A DNA stretch of 64,000 nucleotides from Desulfatibacillum sp. (GCA_020725555.1 DYEU01000005.1:24704-88703); one strand, 5' to 3'. Numbered from the stretch's first letter, positions 19,042-28,333 are shown. The notes: generated by a model not told the origin, from the sequence alone. Translations and numbers: made by a program.

Positions 19042-19775
19042 TCGCCCGGGCCGTCGAACGGCTGCGGGGGGCGAGACGCGCGGTCGCCCTCACCGGGGCC
19101 GGCATCTCGATCGCCAGCGGCATCCCCCCCTTCCGCGGCAAGGGGGGCCTGTGGGAAAGCTACGACCCGATGGAGATCGCGAGCATCGAGGCCCTGCTCG
19201 CCGACCCCGCCCGGGTCTGGAAGGTGCTCGTCAAGGACCTCAAGGCGGTCATCGAGCGCGCGCGGCCGAACGCCGGGCACCTGGGGCTGGCCCGGCTCGA
19301 GGCGCTCGGCATCCTCGCAACCGTCATCACCCAGAACATCGACGGCCTCCACCAGAAGGCCGGCAACACGGACGTGATCGAGTTCCACGGCACCTTCGCC
19401 TGGCAGCGGTGCATGGGCTGCGGGGCGCGGATCGAGACGCACCGCGTGGACGACTCCGTGCTGCCCCCGCGCTGCGCCTGCGGCGGCGTCCTCCGGCCGG
19501 ACGCCGTCTTCTTCGGCGAGATGATCCCGATCGAGGCCCTCGTCCGCGCGCGCGAGGCGGCCGAGCGCTGCGACGTCATGCTCGTGGTCGGCACCTCGGC
19601 CGTGGTCCAGCCTGCGGCGAGCGTGCCCGTGATCGCCCGGCAACGCGGCGCGGCGGTGATCGAGATCAACCCGGAGCCGACCCCGCTCACCGGGGTCGTG
19701 AGCGAGCTTCGGCTCCCCGCCGCGGCCGACGAGGTCCTGCCCCTGCTCCTTGCGGAGCTGGAGAGCCGACGGTGA
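19029..19775 (+). CDS. cobB: Sirtuin NAD-dependent protein deacylase
   Basis: 248-residue Sir2 protein. NAD site ALTGAGISIASGIPPFRGKGGLW, the TQNIDGLHQKAG segment, the catalytic His in EFHGTF, a structural zinc site (CMGC ... CAC), and VVGTSAVVQPAA are all present. It removes acyl groups from lysines using NAD. ATG 19029 has GGAGGAGG just upstream; a longer frame lacks family similarity. It sits in the same operon as the zinc-dependent AcuC deacetylase, so two mechanistically different deacetylases are co-transcribed. Its stop overlaps the next start (GTGA). Confidence 0.9.
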   Translation: MQELIARAVERLRGARRAVALTGAGISIASGIPPFRGKGGLWESYDPMEIASIEALLADPARVWKVLVKDLKAVIERARPNAGHLGLARLEALGILATVITQNIDGLHQKAGNTDVIEFHGTFAWQRCMGCGARIETHRVDDSVLPPRCACGGVLRPDAVFFGEMIPIEALVRAREAAERCDVMLVVGTSAVVQPAASVPVIARQRGAAVIEINPEPTPLTGVVSELRLPAAADEVLPLLLAELESRR

Positions 19776-21313
19776 GCGTCTCCTCCTGGGTCCTGCCCCT
19801 GACGCTCACCCCGCCCAGCCTGCGCGACAACACGGCGGACGCCGACCGCCTGGCCGCCGCGCTGCGCCGCCGGACGGGCGGCGCCCCCGTCGCGCTCCCG
19901 CTCGAGCTCCTGCGCGAGCTCCCCGATGCCTTGCGCGCGGCCGACTGGCGCGTGCGCTGCGCCCTCTTCGGGGACGGCGAGGGCTGGGTCGCCACCGGGG
20001 TCTTCCCCGGCGAGGCGGGGGCCTCGCCGCTCGGCGCCGCCGTGGATTTGGGGACGACCCGCGTCGCGCTGCGGCTGCTCGAGCTCGCCTCCGGCCGCGT
20101 GCTCGCCGAGTCCGGCTTCGACAACCCCCAGGCGGCGGTTGGGCCCGACGTCCTCACCCGCATCCACCACGCGGCCACCCCGGCCGGCTTGGAAGAGCTC
20201 GCGGTCGCCGTCCGGCGGGCGCTTCACCGCGAGCTGAGCGCGCTTCTCGCCGCCCACGGCCGGGAGAGCCGTGAGCTCACCCACCTCGCGGTCGCCGGCA
20301 ACACGGCCATGACCCACCTCTTCCTCGGCCTCGAGCCCGGCCGGATGATCCGCGAGCCCTACATCCCCGTGGTGAACCGGCCGGGGCTGGTCGCCGCGCG
20401 CGACGTGGGGCTTTCGTTCGCCCCCGCGGCGCGCGTGTTCGTCTTCCCCAACATCGGCAGCTACTTCGGCGGCGACCTGATCGCCGGCATCCTGTATGCC
20501 GGGTTGCACCGCGCCTCCGAGCCGGCGATCCTCATCGACGTGGGAACCAACGCCGAGGTCGTGCTCGGCACCCGCGACTGGATGATCGGCTGCGCGGGCG
20601 CGGCCGGTCCGGCCCTCGAGGGCGGCATGAGCCGCGTCGGCATGACCGCCGCCCCGGGTGCGATCGACCGCGTCGCGCTCGAGCCGGCGACGGGACGCCT
20701 GTCGTTTCACACGATCGGCGGTCTGCCGCCCCGGGGCTTCTGCGGCTCGGGGATGATCGACCTCGCCGCCTGCCTCTTCCGCGCCGGGATGATCGATGCC
20801 CGCGGCCGGTTCGTCCCCGCGGCCTGCGGCGGCCGCTTGACGACGGACGGCGCGCGCCTGGTCCTCGTCCCGGCCGCCGCCTCGGCGACCGGCGAAGACC
20901 TCAGCCTCGAGCAGGCCGAGCTCGACAGCCTCCTGCGCTCCAAGGCCGCCATGTACACGATCCTCGAAACCCTCTGCCTGAGCGTCGGGCTGCGCCTCGA
21001 GGACATCGGCACCTTCTACGTCGCCGGGAGCTTCGGCTGCCTGATCGACCCCCGCTCGGCCGCCACGATCGGCATGCTGCCCGACCTGCCGCCCGAGCGT
21101 TTCGTCCCGCTGGGCAACAGCTCGCTCGAGGGCGCAACCCTCCTGCTCGCGCAACCGGGGTGCCTCGAAGAGATCCCGCGCATCCGCGACCGCATCACCT
21201 ACCTCGAGTTGAACGTGAACGCCGATTTCATGAGCCGCTTCAGCGCGGCGAAGTTTCTCCCGCACACCGACGCCGCGCGCTTTCCCAACCGCCCCCGTGG
21301 AGGGACCCCGTGA
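19772..21313 (+). CDS. RACo-like ASKHA ATPase lacking the [2Fe-2S] domain (corrinoid-protein reductive activator family, DUF4445)
   Basis: 513 residues starting at a GTG that overlaps the sirtuin stop. The C-terminal ASKHA ATPase fold is complete: VDLGTTRVALRLLEL phosphate-1 motif, LAVAGNTAMTHLFLGL, NIGSYFGGDLIAGIL, LIDVGTNAEVVLG, CAGAAGPALEGG and YVAGSFGC. RACo proteins use ATP to push an electron onto inactive Co(II) corrinoid proteins. The usual N-terminal ferredoxin-like [2Fe-2S] domain of about 100 residues with four cysteines is absent: the first 80 residues contain only one cysteine. It would need an outside electron donor, or acts on a different cofactor. The cooC gene upstream fits one-carbon metabolism. 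Confidence 0.8.
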   Translation: MSVSSWVLPLTLTPPSLRDNTADADRLAAALRRRTGGAPVALPLELLRELPDALRAADWRVRCALFGDGEGWVATGVFPGEAGASPLGAAVDLGTTRVALRLLELASGRVLAESGFDNPQAAVGPDVLTRIHHAATPAGLEELAVAVRRALHRELSALLAAHGRESRELTHLAVAGNTAMTHLFLGLEPGRMIREPYIPVVNRPGLVAARDVGLSFAPAARVFVFPNIGSYFGGDLIAGILYAGLHRASEPAILIDVGTNAEVVLGTRDWMIGCAGAAGPALEGGMSRVGMTAAPGAIDRVALEPATGRLSFHTIGGLPPRGFCGSGMIDLAACLFRAGMIDARGRFVPAACGGRLTTDGARLVLVPAAASATGEDLSLEQAELDSLLRSKAAMYTILETLCLSVGLRLEDIGTFYVAGSFGCLIDPRSAATIGMLPDLPPERFVPLGNSSLEGATLLLAQPGCLEEIPRIRDRITYLELNVNADFMSRFSAAKFLPHTDAARFPNRPRGGTP

Positions 21314-22497
21314 ACCGGCCGATCTACCTCGACTACAACGGCACCACCCCCCACCACCCCGAAGTCATCGCCGCGATGCGGCCTTTTCTCGAGGAAGAGT
21401 TCGGCAACCCCTCGAGCGGCCATCTCTACGCCGTCCGGCCCCGCCAGGCCGTCGCCCGCGCGCGCCGGCAGCTCGCCGACCTCCTCGGCTGCACCCCCGC
21501 CGAGGTCGTTTTCACGAGCGGCGGGACCGAGGCGAACAACTGGGCCATCCTCGGGAGCGCCCTCGGCCTCGCCGAGCGCGGCCGGCACATCGTGACGAGT
21601 TGCGTCGAGCACCCCGCCGTGCTCAACGTCTGCCGCTTCCTCGAGGAGCGCCACGGCTTCGCGGTGACCCGGGTCGCCGTGGACGGCCACGGCCGGGTCG
21701 ACCCCGCGGCCGTGGCCGCGGCCCTGCGGCCGGACACCGTGCTCGTGAGCATCATGCACGCCAACAACGAGGTCGGCACGATCCAGCCGATCGCCGCCAT
21801 CGCCCGCCTGGCCCGCGAGCGCGGCGTGCGCGTGCACACCGACGCCGCCCAGTCGGTGGGGAAGATCCCCGTGCTCGTCGAGGATCTGGGCGTCGATCTG
21901 CTCTCCGTCGCCGGCCACAAGCTCTACGCCCCCAAGGGGGTGGGCGCGCTCTACGTGCGGCGCGGGATCGCCCTCGGGCCCTTGCTCCACGGCGCCGGCC
22001 AGGAGGGGGGGCTGCGCGCCGGAACCGAAAACGTGCTCGAGATCGTGGGCCTCGGCCAGGCCTGTGAGATCGCCCGGCGCGACCTCGCCGAGACCGGGGC
22101 CCGCCTGCGCGTCCTGCGCGACCGGCTCGAAGCCGCCCTCGCCGCGGCCGTCCCGGAGATGCGGGTGAACGGCCATCCCGAGGAACGGCTGCCCAACACG
22201 CTCAACGTCTCCTTCCGCGGCCTCGCCGCCCACCGCCTCCTCGAGGCGATCGGCCTCGAGGTGGCGGCCTCGGCCGGGGCCGCCTGCCACGCCGACCGCA
22301 CCGAGATCTCGCACGTGCTCGCGGCCATGGGGGTTCCCGAGGCGTGGGCGGCGGGAACCCTCCGGCTCACCGTCGGCCGCATGACCACGGCCGCGGAGGT
22401 CGATGCCGCCGCGGCCGTGATCGCCCGCGAGGTCGCCGCCCTGCGGGATGGCGCATCCCGCCGCCCCGAGGGAGCCCCCGGCCGCCCGGCGTCTTGA
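21310..22497 (+). CDS. Cysteine desulfurase (NifS/IscS family)
   Basis: 395-residue PLP enzyme that mobilises sulfur from cysteine for Fe-S clusters. IYLDYNGTTPHHPEV, FTSGGTEANNWAI, HANNEVGTIQPI, the PLP lysine in VAGHKLYAPKGVG, GGLRAGTENV and the catalytic cysteine in SAGAACHADRTEIS are present. The short Cys loop resembles NifS/IscS (class I) rather than SufS. It starts at a GTG overlapping the upstream TGA. No IscU/NifU scaffold follows. It probably serves the metallocluster proteins of this operon; whether it is nifS proper cannot be said. Confidence 0.9.
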   Translation: MNRPIYLDYNGTTPHHPEVIAAMRPFLEEEFGNPSSGHLYAVRPRQAVARARRQLADLLGCTPAEVVFTSGGTEANNWAILGSALGLAERGRHIVTSCVEHPAVLNVCRFLEERHGFAVTRVAVDGHGRVDPAAVAAALRPDTVLVSIMHANNEVGTIQPIAAIARLARERGVRVHTDAAQSVGKIPVLVEDLGVDLLSVAGHKLYAPKGVGALYVRRGIALGPLLHGAGQEGGLRAGTENVLEIVGLGQACEIARRDLAETGARLRVLRDRLEAALAAAVPEMRVNGHPEERLPNTLNVSFRGLAAHRLLEAIGLEVAASAGAACHADRTEISHVLAAMGVPEAWAAGTLRLTVGRMTTAAEVDAAAAVIAREVAALRDGASRRPEGAPGRPAS

Positions 22498-22626
22498 AAA
22501 TTTCCACCGGATCGTTACTTTCTTTCCTTCGCTTCGACCGGGGCGACTTCCGCCGCCGAACCGGCCGGGGCCGTTTTCGCTTCCGGAATTTCCGATGACA
22601 CCGCTCTTCCCCCAGGAGGCCGCGAC

Positions 22627-23805
22627 ATGGAATGCGCTTGGGGTGCAGAGCCGCCGCTCGATCCGCTAGCGGCACCGCTCAAGGCCTGCGGCCGCGCCGC
22701 CGCCGAACTCGTTAAGCGGGCCGACCGCCTGGCACGATCCTGCGGCGTGCCGGCTGGGGACGCGGCCCGCCGCGCCGCGGCCCGCATTCTCGAACACGCG
22801 GGCGACCCGGTCGCGGCCGCGGCGGCCCTTCTCGGCGCGGCCCGCGGGCGAAGCGAGGCGCCGGCGAGCCCCGAGGCCCTGCGGCGGGAATTCGGCCCGC
22901 TCCTCGCCGGCCTGGCCGAGGCCGACCCCGGGGGGTTCACGCCGCCCTCCGACGGGGAAGGCGACCGCCGGGCGCGCCTCGAGGCCGTGCTTTCCGCCTT
23001 CGCCGAGCGGCCGCGCCTTGCGCTGCTCCGGCTCGCCTATCGCCTGATCGAGCTCGAGGACGCCTGCGACGGCCGGCGCGGGGACGGCGCCGCGCTCGCC
23101 CGCGAGACGCTCGCCTTCTGGGTCCCGATCGCCGACCGCCTGAGCCTCGGCGGCCTGCGCCGCAGGCTCGAGGACCTCTGCTTCCGGCTGATCGACCCCG
23201 CGGGCTACGAGGCGCTGCGCCGGCGGATCGCCCCGATCCAGGCCGGCGACGACCGCTACCTCGCCGCGCTGAGGGGCCACGTGCAGGAGCTGCTCGCGGG
23301 AAACGGCATCCGCGCCGAGATCCAGACGCGCACGAAGAGCCTCCACGCCATCCGGCGCAAGATGCTCCGCACCGGCAAGAAACCCGAGGAGATCATGGAC
23401 CGGCTCGGCGTCCGGGTCATCGTCGAGACCGTGCCCGAGTGCTACGCGGTCCTCGGCCTGATCCACACCGCCTTCACGCCGGTCCCGGGGACCTTCGACG
23501 ACTACATCGGCCGGCCCAAGGAGAACGGCTACCAGTCGCTGCACACGGTGGTGATCCCCTTGCGCGAGCTCTCCCACAAGCCGGTCGAGTTCCAGATCCG
23601 CACCCGGCGCATGCACCTCGTCGCCGAGTTGGGCTCCGCCGCCCACTGGCTCTACAAGAACGAGGTGCCGCCCGCGGAGGAGGATCCCGCGGCGCGGCGT
23701 CGCCTGGGGATGCTGCTCGAGGAGGGGCGGCTCGCCGAGAGCGTGGAGGCCTTCCTCGAGCGGCTCGGAGGCGGCGCGCCGCAACCCGGGGAGGTCGCAC
23801 GATGA
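22627..23805 (+). CDS. Short RelA/SpoT homologue, (p)ppGpp synthetase-like, HD motif lost
   Basis: 392 residues. The C-terminal half (about 225-350) is a RelA/SpoT synthetase domain: IQTRTKSLHAIRRKM, DRLGVRVIV, TFDDYIGRPKENGYQSLHT and the catalytic glutamate in VEFQIRTRRMH. The N-terminal half aligns by position with the HD hydrolase domain but has no HD pair, so hydrolysis of (p)ppGpp is not expected. The TGS, helical and ACT regulatory domains of full RSH proteins (700+ residues) are absent. It should make the alarmone without ribosome control. Its stop overlaps the start of the first glycosyltransferase (ATGA), tying it to the glycan genes. Confidence 0.82.
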   Translation: MECAWGAEPPLDPLAAPLKACGRAAAELVKRADRLARSCGVPAGDAARRAAARILEHAGDPVAAAAALLGAARGRSEAPASPEALRREFGPLLAGLAEADPGGFTPPSDGEGDRRARLEAVLSAFAERPRLALLRLAYRLIELEDACDGRRGDGAALARETLAFWVPIADRLSLGGLRRRLEDLCFRLIDPAGYEALRRRIAPIQAGDDRYLAALRGHVQELLAGNGIRAEIQTRTKSLHAIRRKMLRTGKKPEEIMDRLGVRVIVETVPECYAVLGLIHTAFTPVPGTFDDYIGRPKENGYQSLHTVVIPLRELSHKPVEFQIRTRRMHLVAELGSAAHWLYKNEVPPAEEDPAARRRLGMLLEEGRLAESVEAFLERLGGGAPQPGEVAR

Positions 23806-26111
23806 ACGCCATGACCGGCGGGGCCCCCGCCTTCCAGATCGCCCTGGTCGGCACCTACCTGCCGCGGCAGTGCGGGATCGCCACCTTCACGAGCGACCTG
23901 CTGCGGGCGATCGCGCAGGAAATGCCGGAGGGGCGTTGCTGGGCGGTGGCCATGAACGACGTCGCCGGCGGGCTTCCCTACCCGCCGGAGGTGCGCTTCG
24001 AGATCAACCAGCGGGTGCTCGCGGAGTACCGGCTCGCGGCCGACTACCTGAACGTGAAGCGCGTGGACGCGGTCTGCCTGCAGCACGAGTACGGCATCTT
24101 CGGCGGCGAGCACGGCCATTACGTGCTCGACCTCTTGAACGCCCTGCGCATGCCGCTCGTCACCACGCTGCACACCGTGCTCCACCGGCCGGACCCGGGC
24201 CAGCAGGCGGTCCTCCGGCGCATCGCCCGCATCTCGGACCGGCTGGTCGTCATGAGTCGCCGGAGCGCCGAGGTCCTAGAACGCGTCTACGACGTGCCCC
24301 GCCGCAAGATCGCCTTCATCCCCCACGGCATCCCCGACGTGCCCTTCGTGGACCCCAACTTCTACAAGGACCAGTACGGGGTGGAGGGCCGCAAGGTCAT
24401 CCTCACCTTCGGGCTGCTCTCCCCGGGGAAGGGGATCGAGGTCATGATCGAGGCCCTCCCGGCCGTGGTCCGCCGGCACCCCGACGTGGTCTACCTGGTG
24501 CTGGGGGCGACCCACCCCCACGTGCGCCGCGAGCAGGGCGAGTCCTACCGCCTCGGCCTGCAGCGCCGCGCGCGCGATCTCGGCGTGGGCGACCACGTCG
24601 TCTTCCACAACCGCTTCGTCGACCTCGAGGAGCTCTGCCAGGTCCTCGGCGCGGCCGACATCTACGTCACCCCCTACCTCAACCCGGAGCAATCGACCTC
24701 CGGCACCCTCGCCTACGCGCTGGGGTGCGGCAAGGCGGTGGTCTCGACCCCCTACGGCTACGCCGAGGAAATGCTCGCCGACGGCCGCGGCCGGCTGGTC
24801 CCCTTCCGCGACCCCGAGGCCCTCGCCGCGGCGATCCTCGATCTCCTCGACAACGAACGGGAGCGCCACGCCATGCGCAAGCTCGCCTACACCTCCTGCC
24901 GCGGCATGGTCTGGCGGGAGGTCGCCCGGAGCTACCTCGAGCTCTTCGCCGAGGTGCGCGCGGAGCGCGAGCGCTTCCCGCGGCCGGTCTTCCGCGCGCG
25001 CACGGCGGAGGAGTTCCCGCGCGAGGCGCCCCAGCCCCGGATCGACCACATCCTGCGGCTGACCGACGACGTGGGCATCCTCCAGCACGCCCGCTACGGC
25101 ATCCCCGACCGCCGCCACGGCTACTGCACGGACGACAACGCCCGCGCCCTGATCGCCGTGCTCAAGGCGCGGGAGATGATCGCCGACGGCGCCCCCCTCG
25201 ACGACCTCGCCGTGCGCTACCTGAGCTTCCTGCAGCACGCCTTCCACCCCGAAACGGGGCGCTTCCGCAACTTCATGGGCTACGACCGCAGCTGGGCGGA
25301 GGAGGTCGGCTCCGAGGAAAGCCACGGCCGGGCCGTCTGGGGCCTGGGCGAGGCGATCGCGCTCGCGCCCGCCGAGGACTTCGCCGCCGCCGCGCGCACG
25401 CTCTTCGAGGCCGCCCTGCCGGCGCTCGAGGGCTTCACCTCGCCGCGGGCGTGGGCCTACGCGCTGGCGGGCCTGGAGAGCTACCTGCGGCTCTTCCCCG
25501 GGGCGAGCGAGGTGCGGCGCCTGCGGGAGGCGCTCGCCCTCAAGCTCTTCGAGCTCCACCGCGCCGCCTCGACCCCCGACTGGCCCTGGATCGAGCCGCT
25601 CTTGGCCTACGCGAACGGCCGCATCCCGCAGGCGCTCATCCTCTGCGGCCGCCGCCTCGGCCATGCGGAGATGCTCGCCGCCGGGCTGGAGAGCCTGCGC
25701 TGGCTCTTCGCCGTCCAGACCGACCCCCGCGGTCACCTCGTGCCGGTCGGCAACAACGGCTGGTACCCCCGGGGCGGGGAGCGCGCCCGCTTCGACCAGC
25801 AGCCGATCGAGGCGGCCGAGCTGATCGAGGCCGCGCGGGAGGCCTGGGAGGCCACCCGCGCCCCCGAGTGGCTGCAGGCCGCGCAGCGCTGCCTGGAATG
25901 GTTCCTGGGCGGAAACGACCTCAACGTCCCCCTCTACGACCACCGCAGCGGCGGCTGCTACGACGGCCTGACCCCGACGGGCCCCAACCGCAACCAGGGT
26001 GCGGAGTCGACGCTCGTCTGCTTCCTTTCGCTGCTCAACCTGAACCAGCTCCGCGGTCGCGAAATCGCCTCCGAGGAGGAGGCGGCGCGGGGGGAGACGG
26101 TCCATGGCTAA
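23802..26111 (+). CDS. GT4-type glycosyltransferase fused to an alpha/alpha-barrel-like domain
   Basis: 769 residues in two parts. Residues about 1-400 are a GT-B glycosyltransferase: glycine-rich start VGTYLPRQCGIATFTSDLL, PHGIPDVPF, ILTFGLLSPGKG, and the nucleotide-sugar segment NPEQSTSGTLAYALGCGKAV. Residues about 405-769 form an all-helical-looking module with YGIPDRRHGYCTDDNARAL, EESHGRAVWGLG and NRNQGAESTL, resembling six-hairpin glycosidase-type barrels. The domain pair recurs next to GH130 genes in other bacteria. Probably cytoplasmic, with no signal or membrane helix. Donor is plausibly GDP-mannose, by neighbourhood only. An internal start at Met4 is equally possible. Confidence 0.78.
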   Translation: MNAMTGGAPAFQIALVGTYLPRQCGIATFTSDLLRAIAQEMPEGRCWAVAMNDVAGGLPYPPEVRFEINQRVLAEYRLAADYLNVKRVDAVCLQHEYGIFGGEHGHYVLDLLNALRMPLVTTLHTVLHRPDPGQQAVLRRIARISDRLVVMSRRSAEVLERVYDVPRRKIAFIPHGIPDVPFVDPNFYKDQYGVEGRKVILTFGLLSPGKGIEVMIEALPAVVRRHPDVVYLVLGATHPHVRREQGESYRLGLQRRARDLGVGDHVVFHNRFVDLEELCQVLGAADIYVTPYLNPEQSTSGTLAYALGCGKAVVSTPYGYAEEMLADGRGRLVPFRDPEALAAAILDLLDNERERHAMRKLAYTSCRGMVWREVARSYLELFAEVRAERERFPRPVFRARTAEEFPREAPQPRIDHILRLTDDVGILQHARYGIPDRRHGYCTDDNARALIAVLKAREMIADGAPLDDLAVRYLSFLQHAFHPETGRFRNFMGYDRSWAEEVGSEESHGRAVWGLGEAIALAPAEDFAAAARTLFEAALPALEGFTSPRAWAYALAGLESYLRLFPGASEVRRLREALALKLFELHRAASTPDWPWIEPLLAYANGRIPQALILCGRRLGHAEMLAAGLESLRWLFAVQTDPRGHLVPVGNNGWYPRGGERARFDQQPIEAAELIEAAREAWEATRAPEWLQAAQRCLEWFLGGNDLNVPLYDHRSGGCYDGLTPTGPNRNQGAESTLVCFLSLLNLNQLRGREIASEEEAARGETVHG

Positions 26112-27330
26112 CCGGCCGATCGTGCTCGTGAGCTCCTACCCGCCGCGGCTGTGCGGGATCGCCACCTTCTGCGAGGAGGCGCGCGAGTTCATCCAGAAGG
26201 CGAACCCCGAGCGCGAGGTGCTGGTGATCAGCCACACCGACGGCCGCGGCGAGGGGGTCTATCCTATGATCGACCTCGCACGGCGCGACTGGTGGGTGCC
26301 CGTGGCGCGGCGCATCGAAAAGCTCGACCCCTACGCCGTGCACATCGAGCACGAGTACGGGCTCTACGAGTACCGCGACCCCCGGGGCGTGGGCGACGGC
26401 AACGAGGGCTTCCTCGACCTCCTCGAGGCGATCGGCACCTTCCCCGTCGTGGTCGAGCCGCACACGGTGCACGGCCGCCTGAGCGATTTCGAGGCCGACT
26501 TCATCTTCCGCCTCTGCCAGCGGAGCCACGTGGTCCTCTTCAAGTGCCATTACCAGAAGTGGCGGCTCGAATGGACCTTCCAGGGGCGAAACTGGGCCGT
26601 GCCGCGCAACATCATGGTCGTGCCCCACGGCGCGCGGCCCGACAAGCGCTGGGGCATCCACGAGATCCCGCGCATCCGCCGCGAGCTGGGGCTCGACCGG
26701 GCGGGGCTCGCCGACCACGTCGTGGGGATGATCGGCTGGATCCAGAGCAACAAGCGCTGGGACATCCTGCTCTCCCTGTGGGAGGAGCTTCACGAGGAGA
26801 TCCTCCGGCGCACGGGGCAGCCGTGGGATCTGCTCGCCGCCGGGGCGATGCGCGACCCCCACCACCGCCGCGACTTCGAGGAATGGAAATCGGAGGTGCT
26901 CACGCTCGAGCGCAAGGGGATCGCGCACTACCGGGAGTTCATCCCGCGTGGCGACACCTACTACAAGATGATGGCCGTCTGCGACTTCATCGTCCTGCCG
27001 ACGATCGACGAGACCCAGTCGGGGACGCTCGCGCGCATCATCGCCCTCAACAAGCCCTACGTCACGACCGCCCCCATGGAGGGGCTGACCGCGCAGACCC
27101 TCGAGAGCGAGGGCGGTCTGCTCTTCACGACCAAGGCCATGCTGCGCCAGAAGGTGCTCAAGCTCGCCTGCGACGAGCGGCTGCGGCTGGAGCTGGGCGA
27201 GAACCTGCGGCGCTACCTCGACGAGGTGGTCTCCTGGGAGCGGATCGCGCGGCAGTACAACGAAGCCTACCGGCTCGCGCGGAGGGCCGCCCGCACCGGC
27301 GAGCCGGTCGCGCTGGAGCCGGAATTCTGA
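26104..27330 (+). CDS. Glycosyltransferase (GT-B fold, GT4-like)
   Basis: 408 residues; starts eight bases before the upstream stop. Its N-terminus (VSSYPPRLCGIATFCEEA) is a paralogue of the preceding protein's, with matching HIEHEYGLYEY, PHTVHGRL, MVVPHGARPDKRW and the acceptor/nucleotide region DETQSGTLARIIALNKPYV. It lacks the helical fusion. Cytoplasmic. Substrate unknown; its location between a fused transferase and a GH130 gene suggests it builds the same glycan. Confidence 0.78.
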   Translation: MANRPIVLVSSYPPRLCGIATFCEEAREFIQKANPEREVLVISHTDGRGEGVYPMIDLARRDWWVPVARRIEKLDPYAVHIEHEYGLYEYRDPRGVGDGNEGFLDLLEAIGTFPVVVEPHTVHGRLSDFEADFIFRLCQRSHVVLFKCHYQKWRLEWTFQGRNWAVPRNIMVVPHGARPDKRWGIHEIPRIRRELGLDRAGLADHVVGMIGWIQSNKRWDILLSLWEELHEEILRRTGQPWDLLAAGAMRDPHHRRDFEEWKSEVLTLERKGIAHYREFIPRGDTYYKMMAVCDFIVLPTIDETQSGTLARIIALNKPYVTTAPMEGLTAQTLESEGGLLFTTKAMLRQKVLKLACDERLRLELGENLRRYLDEVVSWERIARQYNEAYRLARRAARTGEPVALEPEF

Positions 27331-27357
27331 CGACGCCGGCAAGGAGTCCTGATCCGT

Positions 27358-28323
27358 ATGAGCGACGCCCGTTTCCGCGAACTCTTCCGGCGGCACCCCG
27401 CCAACCCCATCCTGCAGACCCGGGATCTCCCCTATCCGGCGAACTCGGTCTTCAACGCCGGGGCGACGCGCTGCGGCGAGGAGACGCTCCTGCTCCTGCG
27501 CGTCGAGGACCGCCGCGGGATGTCCCACCTCACCGTCGCGCGCAGCCGCAACGGGGTCGACGGCTGGGCGATCGACCCGCATCCGACCCTGCTCCCCGAC
27601 CCCGAGCACCACCCCGAGGAGCTCTGGGGCATCGAAGACCCGCGCCTCACGCGCATCGAGGAGCTCGACCTCTGGGCCGTGCTCTACACCTCCTACTCGC
27701 GCGGCGGCCCACTCGTGTCGCTCGCCACCACGCGCGACTTTCGCACCTTCGAGCGCAAGGGCGTCGTCATGCCCCCCGAAGACAAGGACGCGGCCCTCTT
27801 CCCGGTCCGCTTCCGCGGCCGCTGGGCCATGCTGCACCGGCCCGTCACCGCCTTCGCCGGGGTCGGCGCCCACATCTGGATCTCCTTCAGCCCGGACATG
27901 AAGCACTGGGGCGACCACCAGATCCTGATCCCGGCGCGGCAGGGCGGCTGGTGGGATGCGAACAAGATCGGCCTCTCCCCCCCGCCCCTGGCCACCGAGC
28001 GCGGCTGGCTGATCCTCTACCACGGCGTGCGGCAGACGGCCGGCGGGTGCATCTACCGCCTGGGGCTTGCGCTGCTGGACCTCGAGGAGCCGACCCGCGT
28101 GACGGCCCGCGCCGACGAGTGGGTCTTCGCCCCCGAGGAGCCCTACGAGGTCACGGGCGACGTGGACAAGGTCGTCTTTCCCTGCGGGTGGGTGGTCGAG
28201 GGCGACGCGGTGCGGCTCTACTACGGCGGGGCCGACAAGTGCATCGCGCTCGCCACCGCGAGCGTGCGCGAGCTTCTCGACTGGCTCGAGGCCCACAAGC
28301 ACTGGGACCGCCGCGTCTGCTGA
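27358..28323 (+). CDS. GH130 family mannoside phosphorylase/mannosidase
   Basis: 321-residue five-bladed beta-propeller glycosidase-like enzyme. RHPANPILQTRDLPYPANSVFNAG, the general-acid aspartate in GIEDPRLTRI, LHRPVTAFAG, ANKIGLSPPP and YHGVRQTAGGCIYRLG are GH130 signatures. GH130 members phosphorolyse or hydrolyse beta-1,4- or beta-1,2-linked mannosides. Arg/His/Lys residues at the expected phosphate pocket (HRP, NK) lean to phosphorylase activity, but this needs alignment. No signal peptide, so intracellular. A paralogue is encoded two genes downstream. Confidence 0.85.
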   Translation: MSDARFRELFRRHPANPILQTRDLPYPANSVFNAGATRCGEETLLLLRVEDRRGMSHLTVARSRNGVDGWAIDPHPTLLPDPEHHPEELWGIEDPRLTRIEELDLWAVLYTSYSRGGPLVSLATTRDFRTFERKGVVMPPEDKDAALFPVRFRGRWAMLHRPVTAFAGVGAHIWISFSPDMKHWGDHQILIPARQGGWWDANKIGLSPPPLATERGWLILYHGVRQTAGGCIYRLGLALLDLEEPTRVTARADEWVFAPEEPYEVTGDVDKVVFPCGWVVEGDAVRLYYGGADKCIALATASVRELLDWLEAHKHWDRRVC

Positions 28324-28333
28324 GGAGGCGCCC

